A stretch of 45,086 nt of DNA, from NCBI RefSeq assembly GCF_022808715.1, contig NZ_JAKZKX010000027.1, forward strand, positions 1-45,086. Direction: 5' to 3'. Source of the stretch: Fundidesulfovibrio agrisoli. Lineage in GTDB: Bacteria > Desulfobacterota > Desulfovibrionia > Desulfovibrionales > Desulfovibrionaceae. Below the pieces are notes generated by a model, which was given only the letters and a program-made list of their open reading frames with translations, did no database searches and was not told the DNA's origin. A program made the translations under genes and the position numbers. Shown piece by piece: positions 1-8,018 of this stretch; position 1 is the stretch's first letter, and every line of letters begins with the position of its first letter.

Positions 1-51
1 GCCCCTGCAGGCGGTGCAGCGCGAGGTGTCTACGAATATCGCCTTGGGCAT
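1..51 (-). CDS. fdhB: Formate dehydrogenase beta (iron-sulfur) subunit, N-terminus only
   Basis: Only the first 17 codons lie in the window. They read MPKAIFVDTSRCTACRG, which matches the opening of the ferredoxin-like beta subunit of formate dehydrogenases; the CTAC run begins the first [4Fe-4S] cysteine motif. The ATG at 51-49 is preceded by an AGGGAGA Shine-Dalgarno. The gene follows fdhA by about 50 bp on the same strand, the usual fdhAB order. By family knowledge the product passes electrons from the molybdenum or tungsten subunit towards periplasmic cytochromes c. The identification rests on a short peptide plus its context. Confidence 0.8.
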   Translation of the reverse strand, partial: MPKAIFVDTSRCTACRG

Positions 52-70
52 GATGCAATCTCCCTGCGGG

Positions 71-94
71 GCCGGCCCGGCGCGCCGGGCCGGC
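71..94. repeat. 24-nt perfect palindrome between fdhA and fdhB
   Basis: The sequence equals its own reverse complement over 24 nt (arms GCCGGCCCGG and CCGGGCCGGC around CGCG). In the fdhAB transcript it would fold into a very stable hairpin with no U-run. It may stabilise or attenuate the message between the two cistrons; that role is inferred. Confidence 0.6.
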
Positions 95-102
95 CCTGCT
101 GA

Positions 103-3100
103 TTAGATCGAGAGTTCGGTGACCTTGTCGGCCTTGCGGATGTTCACCAGGCTGGCCTTGTACTCGGGGATGGCCGTGTTGGGGTCGCCCACGGTCGGCG
201 TCAGCCGGTTGGTGGCGTCACCCACGCCGGGCGTGGTCCAGCCGAAGCAGAAGGGCATGCCGATCAGGTGCACGGTCTTGCCTTGCACTTTGAACGGGGT
301 CATGCGCACGGTGACCATGGCGATGGCCTCGACCTTGCCCCGGATGCTCTCCACAACCACCGGGTCGCCGTTGGCGATGCCCTTCTCCTTGGCCAGCTCC
401 TGGCTGAGCTCCACGTAGAGCTGGGGCTCGGCCTCGAGCAGGTTGGGGGTGTTTCTCGTGTCGCCGCCACCGCACCAGTGTTCGGTGAGGCTGTAGGTGG
501 TGAGCACGATGGGGTAGTTGGGGTCGGCCGGGGCGGCCAGCTTGTCCATGTCGCTCTTGATCCACTTGATGCAGGGATTGTTCAACTGCTTGGAGAACGG
601 ATGCGCCTTGACCGGGGTCTCGGCGGGCTCGTAGTGCTCCGGGAAGGGGCCGTCCACCCGGCCTGGGCCGTAGAGTTGGCCGTGGCCTTCGGTGTGCATG
701 ATGAAGGGGTACTTGCCGCCCTCCATGGCCATGGGCGGCCAGGGGCCGTCGGGCACGTCGCCCACCCACTTGCCGTCCTCCCAGGAGATCACGGGCAGCT
801 CCGGGTTGAAGGGTTTGCCGTTCACGTCCACGGAGGCGCGGTTGTAGATGATGCGGCGGTTGACCGGCCAGGCCCAGGAGAAGTTCGGGAACAGCCCGAT
901 CTTGGCCTGCATGGGCGTCTGGGTGTGGTCGCGCCGTTTGGCCAGGTTGCCCGAGGGGCCGTAGCAGCCGCAATAGAGCCAGTTGAGGCTCGTGGTGGAG
1001 CCGTCGTCCATCAGCATGGCGAAGGCGGGCACCTGGTCGTCCTTCTTGTACTCCTTGTCGCCCACCTTCACGTCGCGGGTGAACGAGCCGTTGATCTTCC
1101 TGGCCAGGATGTCCGCGTCGTAGGATTCGGGCCAGTCCGAGTTCAGGATGGGCTCGGCGAACGCGCCGCCGTCCTTCATGTAGAGCTCACGGATTTTCTT
1201 GAATATCTCAACGACCATATAGCCCATGGGCTTGCTCTCGCCCATGGGCTCGACGCCCTTGTGGTGCCACATGTGCCAGCGGCCGCTGTTGGAGATGGTG
1301 CCGTCCTTCTCGCCGCGCTGGCAGGAGGGCAGCACGAAGATTTCAGTCTTCACCGACTTGGGGTCCACGCCGGGGCCGCGCCAGAAGTCCGTGGTCTCGG
1401 TGTGGTGCACCTCGCCCATCACGAGCCAGTCCAGCTTGGGCAGGGCCTTCCGGATTTTGTGGGTGTTGGGCATGCTCTGGGCCGGGTTGTGGCCGAAGAT
1501 GAAGCCGCCCTTGATCTTGCCCGCGTACATCCTGTCGAACAGGAACATGCTGGCGTAGCTCACCCCGGCGTCGACCTTGGGCAGCCACTCGTAGCCGAAG
1601 CCGTTCTCCTTGGTGGCTTTCTCGCCGAACCAGGCCTTGAGCAGGCTTGCCATGTACTTGGGCCTGTTCTGCCACCAGTTCACGCTTTTGGGGTCCGCGG
1701 TCTTGGGCGTATTGGCTTTGAGGTAGTCGTCGTAGGTCGCCCAGTTGGTGTTGGGCACGGGGTTGTAGCCCGGCAGCGAGTCCCAGAGCAGGGCATGGTC
1801 AGTGGAGCCCTGAACGTTGGGCTCGCCGCGCAAGGCGTTGATGCCGCCGCCGGCCACGCCGACGTTGCCCAGCAGCAACTGGATCACGCCCGCGGCCCGG
1901 ATGTTCTGCACGGCCACGCTGTGGTGGGTCCAGCCCAGGGCGTACATCATGGTCCCTGCCTTGTCCGGCCTGCCGGTGGCCGTGTAGACCTCGTAGACCT
2001 TGAGCAGGTTGGCCTTGGACACGCCAGTGATGGCTTCGACCTTGTCCAGGGTGTAGCGGTCGTAGTGCTTCTTCATGAGCTGGAAGACGCACCTGGGATT
2101 CTTGAGGGTCATGTCGCGCTTGGGCGTGCCCTTGTCGTCGCGTTCGAAGTCCCACTTCTTCTGGTCGTAACCGGCCTTCTGCGCGTCATACCCGGAGAAG
2201 AGGCCGTCCTTGAAGTCGTAGTCCTTGCCGACGATGAACGCAGCGTTGGTGTACTGCAGGACGTAATCCTTGAAGTATTTGTCCTTCTCGAGGATGTAGC
2301 GGATCATGCCGCCCAGGAGGGCTATGTCCGTGCCGCTGCGTAGCGGCACGTGCATGTCGCAGCGGGCCGACGTGCGGGAGAACTTGGGGTCGATGTGCAT
2401 CACCGTGGCCCCGGCGTCCTTGGCCTTGAGCACCCACTTGAAGGCTATGGGGTGATGCTCCGCGCAGTTGCTGCCCATTATCAGAATAGCATTGGCGTTC
2501 TTGATATCGATCCAATGCTGGGTCATCGCACCACGTCCGAACGACTCTGCCAGAGCCGGTACAGTGGGGCTGTGTCAGACCCGCGCCTGGTGGTCGATGT
2601 GCACGACCCCCAGGCTGCGAAGCATCTGGTGCGATACGGCGCACTCCTCGTTGTCCATCTGGGAGGTTCCCAACTGGAACACGGACTCCAGGCGGTTGAC
2701 CGCCTGGCCCTTGTCGTTCTTGAGGATGAAGTCCTTGTCGCGGGTCTCCTTCACCTTCTGGGCGATGCGGTTCAGGGTCCAGTCCCAGTCCTTCTCTTCC
2801 CACTTGTCGCTGCCGGGAGCGCGGTACAGCGGCTTTGTGAGCCGGTGGTCGGAGAGGTGCATGGAGAGGAAGGCCGCGCCCTTGGCGCACAGCGCGCCTT
2901 CGCTCACGGGGTAGTCGGGGTCGCCCTCTGCGCTGACGAGCTTGCCGTCCTTCACGGACATAACGATGTTGCAGCCGCAGGAGCAGAAGCCGCAAATGGA
3001 GATCACCTCTTTCGCGCCAGCAATCTTGAGCGTTGCGGCGTGAGCCTTCACAGGTGCAAGGTTGAAGCCCAGCTCCGTAAGGCCCAGGCAGGTGGCCGTC

Positions 3101-3141
3101 GCCCCTGCCAGCTTTACGAATCCTCGCCGTGAAATGTTCAT
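103..3141 (-). CDS. fdhA: Periplasmic formate dehydrogenase alpha subunit, selenocysteine-containing
   Basis: This catalytic subunit oxidises formate to CO2 at a bis-pterin molybdenum or tungsten centre and passes electrons to the beta subunit. The gene is split into two reading frames only by an in-frame TGA at 2577-2575. The surrounding residues ARV-Sec-HSPTVPALAESFGRG are the classic active-site motif, with Sec at residue 189. Start ATG at 3141 follows AAGGAGG. The N-terminus SRRGFVKLAG is a twin-arginine signal, giving periplasmic export. CGFCSCGC (about residues 50-57) and a later ALCAKG form the [4Fe-4S] site. The length of 1012 residues fits the Desulfovibrio enzymes. A SECIS-like hairpin lies just after the UGA. 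fdhB follows. Molybdenum versus tungsten cannot be decided from sequence. Confidence 0.95.
2542..2577 (-). promoter_or_regulatory. Selenocysteine UGA and SECIS-like hairpin in fdhA
   Basis: The UGA lies at 2577-2575. Sixteen nt further along the message is a hairpin (2558-2542) with a 7-bp stem CGGCTCT/AGAGTCG, including one G-U pair, and a GGC loop. Bacterial SECIS elements sit in this place inside the coding region and bind SelB. The hairpin is visible; SelB recognition is inferred. Confidence 0.7.
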
Positions 3142-3612
3142 GCAGCCTCCTTGGCTTCGAGAGGTGCCCGCGTGGGAGCGCGCGTGTGCGTGTGGGTTGG
3201 CGTCCTCTCGTTGGGTTGGTGGGCGCATGGTGGCACGTTTCGTTATGTCAAACAAGGCATAATCTGAAAAAGTTCAATTATTTTAATATGTTTAATCTAA
3301 CACATTAACATACAGAATGGAATTGATCGAGTGTGCCTATGGGTTTTCCGGCAGCACGCATCGCATCCTCCAAATTCGATGGTGTTTGACTGGGGGAAGA
3401 ATGATTCAGAAGTCGGTATGAAAAGTGAAATTTTTCCTTATACCATGAAAAATAGATGAACTCAATACATCGCGGCAGATTTAATCTTGTCACCTGATTC
3501 CTATTTCCCTAGGGTTGGGCCGTCAGCATTTTCGAGGCCCGGTTGCAAGTCCCGCCCTGTTGGATCGGCGGGGGCCGGGCCTTCAACGACTCCACCTTCC
3601 GGATGGTGCTCT
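3142..3612. other. AT-rich intergenic region between divergent fdhA and cytochrome gene
   Basis: About 3240-3480 is much richer in A+T than its surroundings and separates two divergent genes, so it probably holds both promoters. No convincing -35/-10 or -24/-12 pair was found on either strand. A 62-codon minus-strand frame here (3305-3493) has no ribosome-binding site and resembles no protein I know. Confidence 0.5.
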
Positions 3613-5238
3613 ATGCGCAGATCGGCACTCTACCTCCTCCTCATGCTGGCCGGCATGTCGTTCCCGCTGGCTGACCCGGTGGCCGCACTCGCCTTTGCAG
3701 ACGACGATCTCCTCCTCCTGACCGTGCCGGGAATCGCCGCCGCCACGCATCTGACGGGCAGCCACGCCACCCGCGTGGCCGGGCTGGACCCCAACAACAT
3801 CACCGCCACCTGCCTGAAATGCCACCAGACCCAGGCCGCCGCCATGGGGGCCTCGGCCCACTATCGCTGGCGCGGCGACGCGGGGGGCGTCTCCAACCTC
3901 ACCGGGGACGTGGGCAAGCTGGGCGGCATGAACGATTACTGCATCTACCCGGATTTCAACTGGCTCACCAAGCTGACCAACGTGGACGGCAAGGCCGTGG
4001 ACGGCGGTTGCGCCGCCTGCCACGTGGGCAAGGGCAAGAAGCTCGACGCCACCGAGCTGGCCAACCCCACGCTGACCAACATCGACTGCCTGATGTGCCA
4101 CTCCAAGAAGTACAAGCGCACCGTCTCGCTGGACGGCGGCACCGCGCACTTCGTGCCCGACGTGGCGGCCATGGGCGTGAGCGCCAAGCAGGCCGCGGCG
4201 GACATCGCCAAGCCCGACCGCGACGCCTGCCTGCGCTGCCACCTTCGGTCCGGCGGCGGCAACAACAACAAGCGCGGCGACATCGAGCCCATCCTGACCA
4301 ACCCGCCCTTCACGCATGACGTGCACATGTCCGCCGACGGGCAGAAGTTCACCTGCGCGAGCTGCCACAAGACCACCAACCACCGCATCGGAGGGCGCGG
4401 CGTCGACCTGCGCGAGGTGGACAACCCCGCCCAGCCCGTGAGCTGCACCATGAGCGGGTGCCACACCGCCACGCCGCACACCAACACCGCCAACCTTTCC
4501 CGGCTCAACAAGCATGCGCAGAAGATCGCCTGCCAGACCTGCCACATCCCCACGTTCGCGGCGTCGACCCCCACCGACATGTTCCGCGACTACTCCAACA
4601 CGCCCCAGGTCAACGCGGCGAGGCTCTACGAGCCCTGGATCCAGTTCCAGTCCAACGTGACCCCCACCTACGGCTGGTCCAACGGCACGAGCACCTTCTA
4701 CAAGTTCGGCGACCCCGTGGCCCCGCAGGCCAACGGGCGCACCCTCATGGCCGGCCCCGTGGGCGGCGTGAACGACAAACCCTCCAAGCTGATGCCGCTC
4801 AAGCACCACCTTGCCAAGCAGCCCGTGGACCCCGCCACCAAGCGCCTGCTGCCGCTGAAGATGGGCATTCTGTTCCAGACCGCCGATGTGAACCAGGCCA
4901 TCCTGCAAGGCGCGGCGGCCGTGGGCTGGTCACTGCCCAGCGGCTACCAGTTCGCGGACACCGAGCGCCTCCAGGGCATCTACCACGGCGTGCGCCCCCG
5001 CACCCAGGCCCTGGCCTGCGCCACCTGCCACACGGCCCCCGGCGTGCAGGGCCCCGTGGACTTCGACGCCCTGGGCTACGCCCTCAAGAACCCCGACCTG
5101 CACACCTGCAGCAGCGGCTGCCACGGGGACAGGTCCGGCGAGTGGAGCGCCAGCCAGCTCTTCAACGGCGTTCACGCCCAGCACGTGACGGACGAGAAGT
5201 TCGACTGCTCCAAGTGCCACAACTTCACCCGCCTCTAG
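3613..5238 (+). CDS. Multihaem c-type cytochrome (8 canonical plus 2 variant haem motifs), octahaem-reductase-like
   Basis: I chose the ATG at 3613 because it opens a Sec signal peptide (MRRSALYLLLMLAGMSF...); longer frames add an arginine/proline-rich leader. The mature protein holds eight CXXCH motifs (CLKCH at residue 67, CAACH, CLMCH, CLRCH, CASCH, CQTCH, CATCH and CSKCH at 532). It also has two spaced variants, CTMSGCH (CX4CH) and CSSGCH (CX3CH). With 541 residues and scattered histidines it recalls octahaem tetrathionate-reductase-type cytochromes, but I cannot assign a substrate. It is periplasmic and could exchange electrons with the divergent formate dehydrogenase. It stands alone before a strong terminator. 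The ribosome-binding site is weak, so the start is moderately certain. Confidence 0.8.
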   Translation: MRRSALYLLLMLAGMSFPLADPVAALAFADDDLLLLTVPGIAAATHLTGSHATRVAGLDPNNITATCLKCHQTQAAAMGASAHYRWRGDAGGVSNLTGDVGKLGGMNDYCIYPDFNWLTKLTNVDGKAVDGGCAACHVGKGKKLDATELANPTLTNIDCLMCHSKKYKRTVSLDGGTAHFVPDVAAMGVSAKQAAADIAKPDRDACLRCHLRSGGGNNNKRGDIEPILTNPPFTHDVHMSADGQKFTCASCHKTTNHRIGGRGVDLREVDNPAQPVSCTMSGCHTATPHTNTANLSRLNKHAQKIACQTCHIPTFAASTPTDMFRDYSNTPQVNAARLYEPWIQFQSNVTPTYGWSNGTSTFYKFGDPVAPQANGRTLMAGPVGGVNDKPSKLMPLKHHLAKQPVDPATKRLLPLKMGILFQTADVNQAILQGAAAVGWSLPSGYQFADTERLQGIYHGVRPRTQALACATCHTAPGVQGPVDFDALGYALKNPDLHTCSSGCHGDRSGEWSASQLFNGVHAQHVTDEKFDCSKCHNFTRL

Positions 5239-5264
5239 GCGAGCGATGACGGACCCAAATGAAG

Positions 5265-5298
5265 GGGCGGCCGGCAGATGCCGGCCGCCCTTTTCTTT
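5265..5298 (+). terminator. Intrinsic terminator after the multihaem cytochrome
   Basis: A perfect 11-bp stem GGGCGGCCGGC/GCCGGCCGCCC with an AGAT loop is followed by TTTTCTTT. It lies 26 nt after the cytochrome stop codon. Confidence 0.92.
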
Positions 5299-5340
5299 GG
5301 AGGTGGGGAGGACCCTGGCGCCAGGCCCCAGGAGCCCGGG

Positions 5341-5408
5341 CATGGTGCCCCGGCCCCGAAGCACGCGCCATTGAACCCGCGCCATGGAGCCCGGTCCATG
5401 GAGCCCGG
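5341..5408. repeat. Imperfect short tandem repeats (CCATGGAGCCCGG-like)
   Basis: Roughly four imperfect copies of a CCATGGAGCCCGG unit occur, the last two nearly identical and adjacent (5382-5408). They sit in the 340-nt gap between the cytochrome terminator and the glutaredoxin-like gene. The gap shows no supported gene. Frames across it are proline/arginine-rich and lack ribosome-binding sites. Confidence 0.45.
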
Positions 5409-5635
5409 CCCGGATGCATGCAGGCGCGGGGTGGTGCCGCCCCGGAACCCCGCTGGGTTGGATGAGGTGAACGTGAAGGAGCGTTTCCAGGGCGTCAACG
5501 CCCCGGCCCGGGCGAAATCCGCCGGGAACGGCCCCGCCTGTCAGACCAGGCGGCAGGGCTTGAGGGGCGTCACGGACGCGCACGAGCGCCCTTACCGGTT
5601 CTCACGGGTTTCATCCCCGCCGCCTGGGGCGGCTG

Positions 5636-5911
5636 TCATTCGCCTGGGGCGCTTACGGAGAGGGCCTCCAAGGCCGCATCGATCTTGTCAGCCTGGAAAC
5701 CGGCAATAATCGTCTCCCCGATGACGATGGTGGGGAAGGTGAGGGTGGGGTTGATCCTGCGCAGCTCGGCCATGACCTGGTTGCGGTCCTCGGTGTAGAG
5801 GCGGTCCACATAGACGCAGTCGAAGGGCAGGTCGCGCGAGGTCAGGTATTCCTTGGCGGCGGCGCAGTGGTGGCAGGTGGACAGGGCGTAGACCTTGATC
5901 GCAGGGGTCAT
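5636..5911 (-). CDS. Glutaredoxin-like protein with CHHC redox motif
   Basis: The ATG at 5911 follows GAGGAGA and gives a 91-residue single-domain protein of glutaredoxin/NrdH size. The N-terminal strand VYALSTCHHCAAAKEYL carries the CXXC redox pair near residues 11-14, then FPTIVIGETIIAGF holds the cis-proline and glycine typical of the fold. It probably reduces protein disulfides in the cytoplasm; no signal peptide is present. It is monocistronic, tail to tail with the cytochrome gene and divergent from the metalloprotease. The partner reductase is not in the window. Confidence 0.85.
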   Translation of the reverse strand: MTPAIKVYALSTCHHCAAAKEYLTSRDLPFDCVYVDRLYTEDRNQVMAELRRINPTLTFPTIVIGETIIAGFQADKIDAALEALSVSAPGE

Positions 5912-6179
5912 GGGCGTCTCCTCATGCGGCACTGATTTTGGCGATTGTAACGTCCTCCCCCGGCCGAAGGTCAAGTTCTGGGGAGGGGTAGGGTACATGC
6001 TCCACACGCTCCGGTGCGCAGCCTGAACAATTTATTCAATTATAAAATGATGATACGTATTGTGGTCAACAGAGGTATGAAATGATGCCTTGTGCCGGGG
6101 CGGAACTGAGTTATTAGTTATTAGTTTCATTTCCACGTGGCGGCTCAAGCCTCGGGCCGACTCCAGAAAGGGCTCAACC

Positions 6180-7979
6180 ATGCCGTTCCTCCCTCGCATC
6201 CTCGCTGCCGTCGCTATCCTGTCGCTTGCCGTGAATTCCCTGGCCCTGGCCGGCCCGGCCAACCCGTTTCCGGTGGAGGCGGAGCAGCCCGACGGCTCGA
6301 AGCTGACGGTCCGCATCCGGGGCGACGAATTCCAGAACTGGACGGAGACCACCGACGGCTACACCCTGGTCCGCGACAAGGCCAACGGATACTTCGAATA
6401 CGCCCTCCCTTCCGGGCCGAAGAACACCAAGCGCCAGGCCTCCGGCGAGACGTTCTCCGAAAGCCCCGGGCTCGTCCCCTCGGGATTGATACCCGGCAGG
6501 CACGCGCCCCCCGCCGATGGCATGCATCTGCGCCCCGCCCCCGATGCGGCCAAGAAGGAAGGCTACGCCCTGGGGTTGCGCCTGACGCGCGATGCGAACT
6601 GGCAGGCCGCCGGGGTGCAGGCAGGCTCGGCCGCGTCGACGGCCGCCCAGTCCGCCGCCCAGTCCGTCGCGGTGCAGAGCGCCGCCAACCCGTGGACGCC
6701 CACCCTGGTGCAGGGCCAGAAGAAGATGCTCATCGTCCTGGTGGCCTTCGCCAACCGGGCCCTCTCCACCACCAACCAGGCCTGGTACGACCGCGTGTTC
6801 AGCACCGCGCCCGGCGTGAAGTCCGTGGCCAATTTCTACAAGGACAACTCCCACTCCAAGCTGGCGGTCACGCCCATAAACCACACCCAGAACGGCAACG
6901 CCACGCCCGGGGTGGTCAACGTGACTATCGCCTCGAACCATCCAAACTACGGCGGCAACTACACCTACCCGGCCGAGACGGCCTGGCTGAACCAGGCCCT
7001 GGCCGCCGCCGCGCCCTATGTGGACTTCGCCAGCCTGGACGCCAACAACGACGGCTCCATCACTCCCTCCGAAGCGGTGATCTACTTCATCCCCGCGGGC
7101 TATGAGGCCTCCGGCACCGCCCTGACCCCCAGCATCTGGGCCCACGCCTGGGGCGGCGCGGGCGTGCTGGCAGGCGGCAAGACCCTGACGAACTGGGCCA
7201 TGAACGGCGAGCTCAACGTGTATTCCCGCCAGCACCCCATGGGCGTCATCGCCCATGAGATGGGCCACCAGATGTGCGGCATGCCCGACCTCTACGACAC
7301 CAGCTACACCAACTACGGGCTGGGCATGTTCTCCATCATGTCCTTCGGCTCCTGGGGAGCGGACACCGGGGAAGACCCCGCCACCACGCCGGTGACCTTC
7401 GACGCCTGGTCGCGGGCCTATTGCATCTGGGACACGGTGCGCACGACAGGCATCAACGGCCATACGCGCAGCTTCGGGCCGGCGCTTTCGGACACCACCC
7501 TCAAGCTCGTCGACACGGGCCTGAGCACCACCGAATACTTCCTGGCCGAGAACCGCAACTGCGAGGGGTGGGACAAGGGGATCAGGTACTTCCGCCCCGG
7601 CTACCAGGGCGGTCTGCTCATCCTGCACGTGGACAACGCCGTCGGCACCCCCGGCGTGGGCAACCCCGGCAACAACGACATCAACACCTATGTGGCGGGT
7701 TCGCACCAGGGCGTCACCGCGGTGCAGGCCTCCAGCGCCTACAACATCCTGGGGCCATACGGAGCCGGGGGCTCCTACGGCGACCAGACCGACCTGTTCT
7801 ACCTGGGCAACGTGACCAACGCCTTCACGCCCGCGAGCACGCCCGCCTCCAGCCTGTATAACGGGCAGGCCACGCACCTGGGCCTGAAGGACATCTCCTT
7901 CGTGGGCTCCACCATGACGGCGACCATCGTCTCGCGGACGAACCTGTTCCTGCCGCTGACGATCCTGCTCGGGAACTGA
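6180..7979 (+). CDS. Secreted M6-family zinc metalloprotease (immune inhibitor A-like)
   Basis: The 599-residue protein starts at the ATG at 6180, with AAAGG upstream and a Sec signal (MPFLPRILAAVAILSLAVNSLALA). The catalytic motif HEMGHQMCGMPD is at residues 359-370: two zinc histidines, the catalytic glutamate, and the HEXXHXXGXPD extension diagnostic of peptidase family M6. The N-terminal part resembles an inhibitory propeptide. A DANNDGSITPSEA stretch resembles a calcium-binding dockerin or EF loop. It is predicted to be exported and to degrade extracellular protein. A 270-nt A+T-rich upstream gap has a TTATTAG direct repeat but no clear promoter. Confidence 0.88.
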   Translation: MPFLPRILAAVAILSLAVNSLALAGPANPFPVEAEQPDGSKLTVRIRGDEFQNWTETTDGYTLVRDKANGYFEYALPSGPKNTKRQASGETFSESPGLVPSGLIPGRHAPPADGMHLRPAPDAAKKEGYALGLRLTRDANWQAAGVQAGSAASTAAQSAAQSVAVQSAANPWTPTLVQGQKKMLIVLVAFANRALSTTNQAWYDRVFSTAPGVKSVANFYKDNSHSKLAVTPINHTQNGNATPGVVNVTIASNHPNYGGNYTYPAETAWLNQALAAAAPYVDFASLDANNDGSITPSEAVIYFIPAGYEASGTALTPSIWAHAWGGAGVLAGGKTLTNWAMNGELNVYSRQHPMGVIAHEMGHQMCGMPDLYDTSYTNYGLGMFSIMSFGSWGADTGEDPATTPVTFDAWSRAYCIWDTVRTTGINGHTRSFGPALSDTTLKLVDTGLSTTEYFLAENRNCEGWDKGIRYFRPGYQGGLLILHVDNAVGTPGVGNPGNNDINTYVAGSHQGVTAVQASSAYNILGPYGAGGSYGDQTDLFYLGNVTNAFTPASTPASSLYNGQATHLGLKDISFVGSTMTATIVSRTNLFLPLTILLGN

Positions 7980-7996
7980 GCGGCTAAAAGTGTTCA

Positions 7997-8018
7997 CACG
8001 GGCGCCTAGGCGCCCGTG
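7997..8018. terminator. 22-nt palindrome between convergent genes
   Basis: Perfect arms CACGGGCGCC and GGCGCCCGTG flank TA. The palindrome includes the stop codon of the minus-strand kinase gene and lies 18 nt after the metalloprotease stop. It could end transcription from both sides, but neither strand has a clear U-run. Confidence 0.5.

Noticed and set aside
268-2343. Long plus-strand open frame opposite fdhA
   Set aside because: Its codons mirror the G+C-rich third positions of fdhA on the other strand, the product is a Val/Leu/His/Gly-rich shadow, and the minus strand encodes a clear enzyme.
3228-3246. Possible sigma-54 site beginning TGGCACG
   Set aside because: The -12 part reads GTTAT without the required GC at the correct spacing, and the nearest downstream gene is almost 400 nt away.
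3305-3493. 62-codon minus-strand frame in the A+T-rich region
   Set aside because: No ribosome-binding site, no recognisable features, and it lies where divergent promoters are expected.
5278-5709. 143-codon plus-strand frame over the tandem repeats
   Set aside because: It starts inside a terminator, has no ribosome-binding site, and overlaps the end of the well-supported glutaredoxin-like gene.
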